Positions 41,394-50,517 of a stretch of DNA of 64,000 nucleotides are shown piece by piece (within the stretch, counting starts at the first letter, position 1; every line of letters starts with the position of its first letter). The stretch is from an uncultured Lachnospiraceae bacterium. Lineage in GTDB: Bacteria > Bacillota > Clostridia > Lachnospirales > Lachnospiraceae. Where the stretch lies: positions 27,953 through 91,952 of the forward strand of contig CAJTPO010000019.1 in NCBI GenBank assembly GCA_910578115.1. Reading direction: 5' to 3'. The position numbers and the translations under genes were made by a program. The notes below the pieces were generated by a model that saw only the letters and a program-made list of their open reading frames with translations, did no database searches and had not been told where the DNA came from.

Positions 41394-42152
41394 CTACTCC
41401 ATATCCCGGTAGATCACAAACTCCCCAACCTGCCCATACAGTTCAAATCCATGCTCCGTCAGCGGCTGCGTCATTTCCCGGTCTTCTTTCAGTACAATAT
41501 ACGCACAGGGATACTCTCTGGCCAGCTCCACGAAAGTCTCCGTCTCGATCACCTCCGCCTGTTCCATGGCCTCATACATGGGATGATGGTAATCCCATCT
41601 GGCGATCAGCATTTCCCGCCCGTAAGGCAGTTCTATATTCGTACTGTACTGCCTGATATAATAGATCAGGTCCGCCGGCACCAGAACGGTGATCCGTCCC
41701 TCCTCCGGCTCGATCAGATCCACGATCTCGATTGTCTCCTGCGGAAGATGATAAGCATTCTCTGCCCGGGAGATATTCTCGCTGTCATAGACATAGTCGC
41801 CGCACACGATGATCACACCGCAGGCAAGCGCCACCCCGATCCTGCGGTGTTTCGCGCACAACCGGATAATCCCATAGGCGCTCACCAGGCTCATCTGCAG
41901 CAGCCACAGCAGCCTGTAATAGGTCTCCGAATCATCAAGCAGCCGCACAAACAACTTCCGGAACAACGGACAGAAAAACATGACCAGCAGCAGCGTCGGA
42001 GCATAGACGAAAACAGCCCGCCTGTGCCTGTCCTTCTCCGCAAACCACAGATACAGCAGAATGCCCAGATAGAGAAACGCCAGATATCTGTGCTGGTGAA
42101 ACCCCATATAATTCTTAAATATTACAACACTCTCTAAAAAAATGCCCCACAT
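41394..42152 (-). CDS. Membrane protein of unknown function in the MBOAT operon
   Basis: A 252-residue protein with about four membrane segments in the first half (for example 'YLAFLYLGILLYLWFA', 'AVFVYAPTLLLVMFFCPLF', 'VALACGVIIVCGDYVY') and a soluble second half ('EGRITVLVPADLIYYIRQYS', 'GFELYGQVGEFVIYRDME'). The C-terminal part looks like the outside domain that ends several DUF6077-like/GT-C-like proteins, and the gene directly follows such a protein, so the two may represent a split version of one larger protein. I do not recognise a defined family. It is coupled to the MBOAT gene. Confidence 0.72.
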   Translation of the reverse strand: MWGIFLESVVIFKNYMGFHQHRYLAFLYLGILLYLWFAEKDRHRRAVFVYAPTLLLVMFFCPLFRKLFVRLLDDSETYYRLLWLLQMSLVSAYGIIRLCAKHRRIGVALACGVIIVCGDYVYDSENISRAENAYHLPQETIEIVDLIEPEEGRITVLVPADLIYYIRQYSTNIELPYGREMLIARWDYHHPMYEAMEQAEVIETETFVELAREYPCAYIVLKEDREMTQPLTEHGFELYGQVGEFVIYRDME

Positions 42153-42242
42153 AGATATTCTCCGCTATAGTTATTTGTGCCCCATACCGTCCTCGACCCG
42201 AACACACCGGGTAATGCGGTCACGACTGCCGGCCGCCGCCGT

Positions 42243-43469
42243 TTATTGCAGCAGATAGCCATATCCTACGATCAGATATGCCAGTACATAAACCGCGCCT
42301 GGAATGCATACCGCCCCCATTTTAATCAGGATTTTACAGTCCCGTTCCACGAAGGCCAGGCACACCGCCGTCACCGCCATCAGGATGGACACCAGAAAAA
42401 CGGCTATCGAGCTGCAGATTCCGGCCGTCATATTGATACAGGTAAGCAGCAGCCACAGGCCGGCCCGCTTTGTACCTGTACGTTTTGCGCGCAATCCGTC
42501 CGCATCTTTTCTTTCTCTGCCGTCAGACAGCAGCAGAAACATCCAGAGCAGTGCCGGAATCACAAGGCTGCCCGCCACGGCTTTGCCCTGCCATGTTCTG
42601 GTCAGGAAAAAAGTTTCATTGGTATAGATCGACACATTGCCGAAAATCTGGAACACTGCCATCAAAATCATGAAAAGCGGCAGATTCTCGCCGCTGCGCA
42701 GTTCGCTTCTGTTCTCCGACGCCGCACTGTCCACTCTGCGGGCCGCACGTTTTATCCGCCCTTTATCCTGCCCGTTCTTTCGTCCGTCGAAAAGCAGCCT
42801 GCCAATCTCATAATATACGAGATACGTAAGCGGAAGCAGCAAAAACGGTAAAACCGTATGAGACAGGATTGTCGCGTGGATATGGCTCTTCTTCGCCACA
42901 AATGCAATCCACATGGGAAACACTGCCAGCGCATGCCGGATATCCAGTCCCGTATGCCGTCCCGTCAGAGGCAGGATCGTATACATCGTATCCGCCTGCT
43001 GCGCGATCAGGGACGCTGTCACATAATAGGCGTCATCCCCGTCGAAAGAAGCATAAGCCGCCGCCTTATACAGCTGGAATCCCAGCAGGATAAAAAACAC
43101 CAGCCACTCCACCCGCTCGGCCCAGGACATCCTGCGTACAGCATTCCCGAAACCTTCCTGCAGAGGATTCTCCGTCCTTACAAGCGCACGCACACTTCCC
43201 TTCCTGCGGTACGTAAGCCCTACGCCGGCCGCTGCACACAAAATACTGAGCGCCATAAAACAGTTGGAAGCCAAAATAAAATTATCATATCTTACAAATA
43301 ATACCACTGGGATCGTCACCAGCCCGAACAGCGCCCACATCACAAAATACCCTGCCAGAAAGACAAAAGCGGGGTTCCGCCTGTCCGCCGCCGTGAAAGC
43401 TGCCGGGATCAGGCCGATGCAGTATGGTATGATGATAAGCCAGAGAAGTATGCCCGTTATTTGAAACAT
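42243..43469 (-). CDS. Multi-pass membrane protein, DUF6077-like
   Basis: A 408-residue protein with about nine to ten membrane segments. Between the second and third groups it has 'ASFDGDDAYYVTASLIAQQADTMY', an acidic loop reminiscent of the catalytic loop of GT-C glycosyltransferases, then 'LTGRHTGLDIRHALAVFPMWI'. The C-terminus stops within a hydrophobic segment ('VYVLAYLIVGYGYLLQ'), as if shortened relative to related proteins that continue with a soluble domain; the next gene may provide it. Function unknown; a role in glycan transfer is inferred from the operon. GGAGAG precedes the ATG. Confidence 0.75.
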   Translation of the reverse strand: MFQITGILLWLIIIPYCIGLIPAAFTAADRRNPAFVFLAGYFVMWALFGLVTIPVVLFVRYDNFILASNCFMALSILCAAAGVGLTYRRKGSVRALVRTENPLQEGFGNAVRRMSWAERVEWLVFFILLGFQLYKAAAYASFDGDDAYYVTASLIAQQADTMYTILPLTGRHTGLDIRHALAVFPMWIAFVAKKSHIHATILSHTVLPFLLLPLTYLVYYEIGRLLFDGRKNGQDKGRIKRAARRVDSAASENRSELRSGENLPLFMILMAVFQIFGNVSIYTNETFFLTRTWQGKAVAGSLVIPALLWMFLLLSDGRERKDADGLRAKRTGTKRAGLWLLLTCINMTAGICSSIAVFLVSILMAVTAVCLAFVERDCKILIKMGAVCIPGAVYVLAYLIVGYGYLLQ

Positions 43470-43775
43470 CTGTTAACTCTCCAATCGTTATTCCGTCCGG
43501 TATCGCGGTCAGCACAGTAAACATCATGCTCAGCCTGCCGCCTGGCGGACCGCATGGCCATCCATGCTCATAGTAAATACGCGCCGCCCTGCCCGAACTG
43601 TTACACCAGTATATCATTTGATTGAGAATGGGGCAAGATGTCCCTGTACAATCCTGCCTGAATATGGTAAACTGACATTGATTCGCGGTGCCCTGTGCCA
43701 CGGGACACAGAGCAGTCTGCAGCGCCATAAACAGAGATGGCGCCGGAAGTTTTTCGATACAATGTGAGGTATTTC
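43470..43775. other. Divergent intergenic region
   Basis: Between the divergent genes starting at 43469 and 43776. It holds the shortened family A unit and an imperfect GTGCCC/GGGACAC hairpin near 43687-43707. I see no gene and no clear promoter. Confidence 0.6.
43520..43575 (+). repeat. Family A repeat, deletion derivative
   Basis: Follows a GTA (43517-43519) and ends in CATAGTA, but is 56 bp long. Compared with a full unit it lacks four bases near the 5' end and 18 bases that remove exactly the last hairpin. The first stem has the GCCT-type loop seen in copy 4 and one stem change (GGCGGAC). Confidence 0.85.
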
Positions 43776-45332
43776 ATGAAGAAAGTATACGTTATCGGCG
43801 CCGGTCCTGCCGGACTGACCGCCGCTTACGAACTGTTAAAACAAAGCACCGATTACGAGGTCACCGTCCTGGAAGAAAGCCGGTACATGGGCGGAATCTC
43901 CAGGACCGTCAATTACAAAGGCAACCGCATGGATATGGGCGGCCACCGTTTCTTCTCCAAGGTGCCGGAAGTAAACCGATGGTGGAACAATATGCTGCCC
44001 CTGCAGGGGGCTCCCACTTACGACGATATCGTCCTGCACCGCGAGATGACGCTCACGCCCGGCGGTCCCGATCCCGAGAAGGAAGACAGGGTCATGCTGC
44101 GTCGTCACAGAGTGTCCCGCATTTATTTTAAACAGAAATTTTTTGATTATCCCATATCCTTTAAACCGGAAACCTTCATCAACATGGGACTGATCAACAC
44201 GATCCAGGCCGGCTGCAGTTATCTTGCCTCCGTGATCCACAAACGCAGGGAAGACTCGCTTGAGGATTTCTACATCAACCGCTTCGGCCGCAAACTGTAT
44301 TCCATGTTTTTCGAGTATTACACGGAGAATCTGTGGGGACGCCATCCAAGCGAAATCGCCCCCGACTGGGGCGCTCAGCGCGCCAAAGGATTGTCCATCG
44401 CCGCCATAGTAAAGGATATCTTTTCTAAAATGATTCCCGGAAAGAAGAACCGGGCCGTGGAAACCTCCCTGATCGAAGAATTCAGCTATCCCAAACTTGG
44501 CCCCGGCCAGCTGTGGGAAGTGACTGCAGACGAAATCTGCAGGATGGGCGGCACAATCCTCACCGATTGTCTTGTGACGAAACTGCACAAGAACGCGGAC
44601 AACCATATTACCGCTCTCACCTACGTAAATGACGGCAGGGAGATTACCGTGGAGGGTGATATCTTTATCTCTTCCATGCCCGTCAAGGATCTGGTGGCCG
44701 GCATGAACGACGTGCCGAAGCAGCCTGCCAGGATCGCCGCCGGGCTGCCCTACCGGGATTACATGACCGTGGGACTCCTGCTGCCCAGGCTGAACCTGAA
44801 GAACAAGACGAAATTAAAGACCATTGGCAATATCGTTCCCGACTGCTGGGTCTATGTACATGACCGCGACGTCATGCTGGGCCGTTTCCAGATCTACAAC
44901 AACTGGTCGCCCTATATGATCAGGGATCTGGAGCATACCGTGTGGATCGGTCTGGAATATTTCTGCTTTGAGGGCGACAGGTACTGGACTATGTCAGACG
45001 GGGACTTTACGAAATTTGCGGTTGAAGAGATCGTCCGTATGGGCCTGATTGATTCCCCTGCAGATGTGATGGATTCCCATGTAGAACGTGTCAAGAAAGC
45101 CTATCCGGCCTACTTTGATACCTACAAGGATATCGATACGCTGGTGGATTACTTAAAAACCATCGATAACCTGTACTGTGTGGGCCGTAACGGCCAGCAT
45201 CGTTACAACAATATTGACCATTCCATGGTCACCTCCTTCGAAACGGTGAAGAATATCATTAACGGCGTCAAAAGTAAGGATAATATCTGGAACGTCAATA
45301 CGGAGAAGGTTTATCACGAAGCGAAATCATAA
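43776..45332 (+). CDS. NAD(P)/FAD-dependent oxidoreductase, UDP-galactopyranose-mutase-like
   Basis: A 518-residue flavoprotein from ATG 43776 (MKKVYVIGAG, with GAGG seven bases upstream). The dinucleotide fold is 'VIGAGPAGLTAAYELLKQ', followed by 'YEVTVLEESRYMGGISRT' and 'RMDMGGHRFFSKVPEVNRWW', typical of the UDP-galactopyranose mutase/amine-oxidase-like group. Later 'SFKPETFINMGLINT', 'ENLWGRHPSEIAPDWGAQRAKGLSI' and the C-terminal 'NLYCVGRNGQHRYNNIDHSMVTS' (FAD binding) are conserved. It is longer than classic Glf (about 370). A role making an unusual sugar, or desaturating a lipid carrier, is inferred from its polysaccharide setting. It is a single gene ending in a strong terminator. Confidence 0.88.
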   Translation: MKKVYVIGAGPAGLTAAYELLKQSTDYEVTVLEESRYMGGISRTVNYKGNRMDMGGHRFFSKVPEVNRWWNNMLPLQGAPTYDDIVLHREMTLTPGGPDPEKEDRVMLRRHRVSRIYFKQKFFDYPISFKPETFINMGLINTIQAGCSYLASVIHKRREDSLEDFYINRFGRKLYSMFFEYYTENLWGRHPSEIAPDWGAQRAKGLSIAAIVKDIFSKMIPGKKNRAVETSLIEEFSYPKLGPGQLWEVTADEICRMGGTILTDCLVTKLHKNADNHITALTYVNDGREITVEGDIFISSMPVKDLVAGMNDVPKQPARIAAGLPYRDYMTVGLLLPRLNLKNKTKLKTIGNIVPDCWVYVHDRDVMLGRFQIYNNWSPYMIRDLEHTVWIGLEYFCFEGDRYWTMSDGDFTKFAVEEIVRMGLIDSPADVMDSHVERVKKAYPAYFDTYKDIDTLVDYLKTIDNLYCVGRNGQHRYNNIDHSMVTSFETVKNIINGVKSKDNIWNVNTEKVYHEAKS

Positions 45333-45346
45333 TAAACTGCCGGAAA

Positions 45347-45391
45347 TACCTTCCATGGGAAAACAGCTTATCCGTTTTCCCATGGAAGGTA
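45347..45391. terminator. Bidirectional terminator between convergent genes
   Basis: A perfect 18-bp inverted repeat TACCTTCCATGGGAAAAC around a 9-base loop, followed by CCTTTGTTT. It separates the flavoprotein gene from the minus-strand operon ending at 45399. Confidence 0.9.
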
Positions 45392-45398
45392 CCTTTGT

Positions 45399-46511
45399 TT
45401 ACTGAGGAGATTTTCCGTTTATTTCCTGCAAAGGGATCCTGTCGTATAAACCCTGTCCTGTCTTTTTGTTTCTCACATAAAAATGATTCACCGCTACAAT
45501 AAGCAGACTGACTGCCAACACAAAATAGAAATTAATTCCCCTGGTCACATACAGCGACGGCATCAGATACTCTCCGGTAAAAATGCCTGCGAATACACTT
45601 CTGTACATGACCTCTGTAATCCCCTGCGCCCCCGGCACAGGCAGCATATCCACGGCAATATAGACCGAGGCCTGCAGAAGCATGATCGTCAGGGCGTCCT
45701 TCCCTTCCAAAGAAAACCCCCTGTATATGATCCATGTCAGCACAAAAACGCTGGCCCGCTGCACGAACGTAAAGAGGCAGACCATAAACACCTTCCCCTT
45801 GTGCTGCAGCAGAAAACGCACCGCACTCTGGTAGCCGTCTATAAATTGTTCTATCTTTACCTGTCTCGTCCCGTTTTTCTTCAGGATTCCGACACCTGCA
45901 AGCAGTCTCTCAATGCCGAAAATAATCCTTTTCATGGTATCCGGAGCCAGCATCACCGCCAGCAGCATTACTACCAGCAGCGTATTCAACGCAAGGCCCA
46001 GCAGAAAAAGCGGAAAATACTCTTCCAAATACCCCCGCAGCGGCCTGTGCCAGAGTGCCAGCGCCCCAATGCCGATCACCACCAGCACCAGCTTATAGAT
46101 GAGGGCCACCGTCATTAAAACCACCGACGACTCCGATAGACGGTTGCCGTCCTTACTCATATAGTAAAGCTGCATCGGCTGGCCGCCCGTGGCGGAAGGC
46201 GTGATCCCCGAATAGAAAAATCCGATAAAAGAATACCCGATACACCGGCGAAGACTGCTGCGTCCATTCAAAGAACGCAGCAGATAGAAGATCATAATCC
46301 CCTCCGCGCTGACAAAAAACAGCGCCACCAGCATAGCCGTACACAGGGACAGTGGCGACAGCTTTCCCAGCGCATGCCGGATACGCCCCGCATCCTGCCC
46401 GTGGAAGATGGTGTAGAAGGACAACAGCATCACTGCCAGAAAAAAAGCCCCCTCCAGAACTCTTTTCCGGTTGATCGCGATCCCCTTTGTCCGGTTCCGG
46501 CTAACTTCCAT
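45399..46511 (-). CDS. Flippase-like / lysylphosphatidylglycerol synthase TM-domain protein
   Basis: A 370-residue integral membrane protein with about eight membrane segments, of the UPF0104/AglD2 kind related to the flippase half of MprF. Typical stretches are 'CTAMLVALFFVSAEGIMIFYLLRSL', 'GYSFIGFFYSGITPSATGGQPMQLYYM' and 'DMLPVPGAQGITEVMYRSVFAGIF'. The start at 46511 (MEVSRNRTKG) follows AAAGGG and overlaps the end of the upstream gene. Such proteins often accompany glycosyltransferases acting on lipid-linked sugars; the lipid here is unknown. It is the last gene of its operon. Confidence 0.87.
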   Translation of the reverse strand: MEVSRNRTKGIAINRKRVLEGAFFLAVMLLSFYTIFHGQDAGRIRHALGKLSPLSLCTAMLVALFFVSAEGIMIFYLLRSLNGRSSLRRCIGYSFIGFFYSGITPSATGGQPMQLYYMSKDGNRLSESSVVLMTVALIYKLVLVVIGIGALALWHRPLRGYLEEYFPLFLLGLALNTLLVVMLLAVMLAPDTMKRIIFGIERLLAGVGILKKNGTRQVKIEQFIDGYQSAVRFLLQHKGKVFMVCLFTFVQRASVFVLTWIIYRGFSLEGKDALTIMLLQASVYIAVDMLPVPGAQGITEVMYRSVFAGIFTGEYLMPSLYVTRGINFYFVLAVSLLIVAVNHFYVRNKKTGQGLYDRIPLQEINGKSPQ

Positions 46512-47160
46512 ACGCCACCACCCTTTCCGACGCTCCCGGCTCATAGAGCCTGCGCAGCCTTCTCTCCATGCTCTCTTCACTCCATACGCTTTCACCCTGT
46601 AATACAGATATCGGCTGTTGTCCCGCTGCCGCCCCTGCAGCCACAAACTCCGCCAGACTCCCTTCATAGACTACCCTTTTACAGGGATACTGATAGAAGT
46701 CCTTCGGCGTCACCAGCGAAAAATGCTTGTCGGCGATCCTGATCTTATGCTCTTCCAGGAGCCGCGCAATATAGGAAGAACAGGTATACTGATTTTTCAG
46801 ATAAAAGGGGCGTCCAAGGGCAATGAACGGCAGCCCCGGCACCGCATAATGATAATGGTATCTCCTTCTATAGTCCTGCCGCAGCCGCTCTCTGATCCCT
46901 GCCTTCTGCTCCTCGCTGCACTCCAGCTCACAGACTTGGTATGCCGCCGTCGGGAATGCCCGCAGGATCTTCCTTTTATCCTCTCTCTCAAATCCGGCAA
47001 ACCAGGGCACCCTCGGATTACGCCGTCCAAAGCTGTAAGCTTCTTCCAGGCCCGCATCCATGCCGAGGACCACATGAATATATTTTTGTCTCAGAAACCG
47101 CCTGATCACCGCCGCAAAAACCCCCGGCGTATCCACCATGGCAATGTATATATGCTCCAT
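46501..47160 (-). CDS. Permuted NlpC/P60 (YiiX/CwlO-like) papain-fold protein
   Basis: A 219-residue soluble protein. A His in 'QKYIHVVLGMDAGLEEAYSFG' precedes a Cys in 'LKNQYTCSSYIARLLEEH', the order found in circularly permuted NlpC/P60 domains, which have amidase or thioesterase-type activity on wall or lipid substrates. 'VRIADKHFSLVTPKDFYQYP'-like sequence after the Cys is also typical. There is no signal peptide, so it is probably cytoplasmic or acts on a lipid at the inner face. It overlaps the flippase-like gene, suggesting a joint role. The assignment rests on motif order alone. Confidence 0.68.
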   Translation of the reverse strand: MEHIYIAMVDTPGVFAAVIRRFLRQKYIHVVLGMDAGLEEAYSFGRRNPRVPWFAGFEREDKRKILRAFPTAAYQVCELECSEEQKAGIRERLRQDYRRRYHYHYAVPGLPFIALGRPFYLKNQYTCSSYIARLLEEHKIRIADKHFSLVTPKDFYQYPCKRVVYEGSLAEFVAAGAAAGQQPISVLQGESVWSEESMERRLRRLYEPGASERVVAYGS

Positions 47161-47212
47161 ATAAATCCTCCATTCTATCCTGATTCACTCTCCCGGCGGC
47201 CTTTATCTCCTG

Positions 47213-48253
47213 CTATTGAAATTGATAAATCTTCCTCGCCGCCCGATATCCGCTCTTTGTCAGCATTCCGCCCACTTTACCGGGCAGATAGGTCAGTCCG
47301 CTCAGCGTGGTGTATTTCAGGCGTAAATAAAGCCTGACATTATCTTCCCTGATCCCTCTCCAAAGCTGTCTTCGTTTACTATATGCCTCCTGTGAATCAA
47401 TCAGCAGCAGATGGATAGATGAGATCGCCATCATAATCGATATATTACGACACATATACTCCGCCAGCTTCGGATAGATTTCCTTTACCTCGTTTAGATC
47501 TACGCATTTGGAAACGATCTCCGTCACCAGAATCTGCTGGTCTATCCTGCTCATCAGCACCCTCTCATTGACAGACTGATCCTCCCTGCCGATATAGTAA
47601 TGATACAGATCGATATCCATATAGAAAATATGTTCTACGAACGGCAGCGGCTGATAGGCAAAGATATTATCTACATAGAAGGTATGCTCCGGCAGGACAA
47701 CCCCGCTCCTTCGCAGCACCTCCGTCCGAAAGACCAGGGCATGCATGATCAGATACTGTGACGCATGAAATCTGCCGATATCATTCCAGCTGCACATCTC
47801 TTCCACAGGGAAAACATTTGTGTAACGCATCGTCCTGCCGGTACCTTCATCCAAATGATCGTAGATATAGTTACATACAAACAGATCCGGCACATCACCG
47901 ATCAGGCGGGTCTCTTTCCTGACACAGAATTCCCTGATCCTTTCAAGCATCTTCGCATAGGCGCTCTCATCCAGCCAGTCATCCGAATCCACCACCTTAA
48001 AATACATCCCCGTCGCCAGCTTCAGACCGGCATTGACTCCGGATCCATGTCCGCCGTTTTCCTTGTGCACTGCCCTGACGATGCCGGGATAGAGTTTCTC
48101 GTAATAGTCCGCGATCTCCCCTGTGGCATCCTTCGATCCGTCGTTTACGATAATAATCTCAACGTCGTCTCCGCCCGGGAGCAGAGATTCAATACATCTC
48201 GCCATATAATCCTGTGAATTATAGCAGGGAACCGTAAATGTTATGTACTTCAT
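47213..48253 (-). CDS. GT2 glycosyltransferase
   Basis: A 346-residue family 2 glycosyltransferase, GT-A fold in the first 215 residues: 'ITFTVPCYNSQDYMARCIESL', 'VEIIIVNDGSKDATGEIADYY', 'HKENGGHGSGVNAGLKLATGMYFKVVDSDDWLDESAY' (the DSDD metal site). The second half is helical with basic residues ('YLRLKYTTLSGLTYLPGKVG'). GGAGGTAGCAT precedes the start. It follows the large membrane protein at 48521 and a terminator, so it heads a three-gene group with the papain-fold and flippase-like genes. Donor and acceptor are unknown. Confidence 0.93.
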   Translation of the reverse strand: MKYITFTVPCYNSQDYMARCIESLLPGGDDVEIIIVNDGSKDATGEIADYYEKLYPGIVRAVHKENGGHGSGVNAGLKLATGMYFKVVDSDDWLDESAYAKMLERIREFCVRKETRLIGDVPDLFVCNYIYDHLDEGTGRTMRYTNVFPVEEMCSWNDIGRFHASQYLIMHALVFRTEVLRRSGVVLPEHTFYVDNIFAYQPLPFVEHIFYMDIDLYHYYIGREDQSVNERVLMSRIDQQILVTEIVSKCVDLNEVKEIYPKLAEYMCRNISIMMAISSIHLLLIDSQEAYSKRRQLWRGIREDNVRLYLRLKYTTLSGLTYLPGKVGGMLTKSGYRAARKIYQFQ

Positions 48254-48444
48254 ATGCTACCTCCATATTCTGCATTCATTTTCTTCGGAAATATTTTCCG
48301 CCATGTATTTTCTTTATGTCGTTTTCTCTATCTATCATAACGATTAAAACTTCCAGTTTTCTTCAATTTTTTATTAAGATATTCTTAAAAAGGTTTTCCG
48401 CTTCCTTAATAAGAAGAAAATACAATACCTCCAAATGCAGATAC

Positions 48445-48490
48445 AAAAAATCCAGGAGCAAAAGATCAACCCCGATCTCTTTTGCTCCTG
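48445..48490 (-). terminator. Terminator after the 48521 membrane-protein gene
   Basis: On the minus strand CAGGAGCAAAAGA and TCTTTTGCTCCTG pair around about 12 bases and are followed by GATTTTTT. The rest of 48254-48444 is AT-rich leader for the glycosyltransferase gene. Confidence 0.88.
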
Positions 48491-48520
48491 CACTTTCCTT
48501 ACTCCTGCCTGTATATTCTT

Positions 48521-50455
48521 TCAGTGCACTGTCACAATTTCATATCTGCCGTCCTGCGACGGTACGGCTTCCAGTGTCAGCACATTTCCCATCAAATCCC
48601 TCTGCCGGGATATTTCAACCACACTCCTGTAATAATCGATATCGTTCTCCGGAACAAACGGAATTTCCGCACAGGTCAACTTTACTTTCAAATACTGCAG
48701 ATAGATCTGGTGATCTGACACCATACTCAGATCCCGTATCACTACACCGTCCGCCCCCTGCACATCCTGCGTGTCAAATGTAAATCTTGCCGAACGCTTC
48801 AGTCCCGGGATCATATCAGACGGATAATTTCCCATATAACCACTGCGGGCCCAGTCCACTTCCAGATTATCATACTGATCCTTAATCATCTTTCCATTGG
48901 AAAAAAGCATGATCCCTGCAAGCAAAAGCGCAAGTTTGGCCGGCAGTTTCCGCCCCTTTTCCATGTTCATGACCGGCATACACAAATACACATATAGATA
49001 CGGAGATATATAATACAACAGCTTTCCCGCACTCCAGTACTTTTCACCCAGACACATCCCCACTACAAGCACACTGCCCGTCAGCACAATGATCCATAAC
49101 ATCCATTCCGAACGTTCTTTCTTCTCTACCACCGGTCTTATCATGCAAAACAGCACCAGACAGGCAAGCAGAAACGTCAGCCCCGTCAGGAACAGGGCTG
49201 TTATTCCATAATATCTTTCGTAATTGGGTGTTATATTATACATACCGGCAACAGATACGATACGGTTGGAAAAACGACTGACAGGCCCTGTGATCCTGCC
49301 GTCATCGACTCCGTACCTTCCAAGCCACCACCCGTTAAAATAGCCTGCCCATGACTGTCTCTCAGTGTCGAAAGAAGAATGAATCTGCCCTCTTAAAAAT
49401 CCCGTGATCCGGTAATTCATTAAGAGCAGGAAAAGCAGTGACAGAACCGGAATACTCACAAGCTGTGCAATACGCTTCCAGTCCAGCCCTTTCCTCTCAC
49501 GCAGCAGGAGAAAACATCCCGTCAGTAAATATAATGCCCCATGTACCAATGCACTTTCCAAATACAGCGCCAGTCCGGCGGCCGCTAACAAAATCATCAA
49601 CAGATATTGTTTTCTGTCGCACAGATTGCCATCGGCAAGCTCCTGTGCATTCTGGAAGAACACTGCCGTCAATGCTGCCAATACTGCGATCGAAGCCATT
49701 TGCGATACCGCATCTATATCGTACTGGATCTGCCCCCAGAAACCGGCACAGTACAGGACCGATACCGCGATCCCTGTCATTCCCGAGACACGTTTTGCTC
49801 TTACCGTGCTCTTCCCCGTCTGGCATAACAAATAGAACAGTGACGCGGCGATCATGGCCTGTACAAATCTTCTAAACAGGTATACTACCCAGTAAATCTC
49901 CCCTGCAGGATTGCAGCGCATCACAGCGATCATTAACCCTGCCGACGGCCTGTCCCTGACTGCCCATTGATAGCCGCGCCACAGGACATCGCTGACCATC
50001 CCGATTTCATCTCTGGTCCGCTGATCATACCAGCCGATCGGATGCATCGATAACGCCACAGTCTCCTCCACATATGTCTGCTGGTCAGTACAATTCCCTC
50101 TGTACACGTAATACTGTTCGCCGCCGATCATCCCCGGCAAAAGCAGAAACAGCCACAATACGATCACACACCCCAAACTGCCCAACGATGATTTCGTAAA
50201 CAGCCGCCGCCTGATCAACGCCGCCACCGAAATGCCTCCCAGCGCCAGCCATATGATCCGTATGATCTGAACCGACATTCCACACATAAAGTACAAGAAA
50301 GTTGACACAATCGTCATTTCTGAAAAGCCGATCGCAAAAGACAACCAGTTTACAGTCCAGTCGTCCGTATCCTGATACAGCCATGTTACTGTCCATTGTC
50401 CCACGCTGTAGATAATTACAATATATAATAATGCCACACCGAAATCTAATACCAC
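48521..50455 (-). CDS. Large multi-pass membrane protein, GT-C-like, unknown function
   Basis: A 644-residue protein starting at a GTG (50455) preceded by GGGAGAAGAGA. About 12 membrane segments fill residues 1-530. The region 'YVEETVALSMHPIGWYDQRTRDEIG' sits after the third or fourth segment, outside the membrane, and 'QIQYDIDAVSQMASIAVLAAL' follows later. The C-terminal 110 residues are soluble ('ADGVVIRDLSMVSDHQIYLQYL', 'YYRSVVEISRQRDLMGN'). The topology resembles GT-C glycosyltransferases that use polyprenyl-phosphate sugars, for which the GT2 at 63043 and the GtrA protein at 54651 could provide donor and flippase. That link is inference. Confidence 0.75.
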   Translation of the reverse strand: MVLDFGVALLYIVIIYSVGQWTVTWLYQDTDDWTVNWLSFAIGFSEMTIVSTFLYFMCGMSVQIIRIIWLALGGISVAALIRRRLFTKSSLGSLGCVIVLWLFLLLPGMIGGEQYYVYRGNCTDQQTYVEETVALSMHPIGWYDQRTRDEIGMVSDVLWRGYQWAVRDRPSAGLMIAVMRCNPAGEIYWVVYLFRRFVQAMIAASLFYLLCQTGKSTVRAKRVSGMTGIAVSVLYCAGFWGQIQYDIDAVSQMASIAVLAALTAVFFQNAQELADGNLCDRKQYLLMILLAAAGLALYLESALVHGALYLLTGCFLLLRERKGLDWKRIAQLVSIPVLSLLFLLLMNYRITGFLRGQIHSSFDTERQSWAGYFNGWWLGRYGVDDGRITGPVSRFSNRIVSVAGMYNITPNYERYYGITALFLTGLTFLLACLVLFCMIRPVVEKKERSEWMLWIIVLTGSVLVVGMCLGEKYWSAGKLLYYISPYLYVYLCMPVMNMEKGRKLPAKLALLLAGIMLFSNGKMIKDQYDNLEVDWARSGYMGNYPSDMIPGLKRSARFTFDTQDVQGADGVVIRDLSMVSDHQIYLQYLKVKLTCAEIPFVPENDIDYYRSVVEISRQRDLMGNVLTLEAVPSQDGRYEIVTVH

Positions 50456-50517
50456 ACTCTCTTCTCCCTGCTACCCTTTCGTACGGTCGCGCAGTCCATG
50501 CTGCCCTGTTTGAACGT

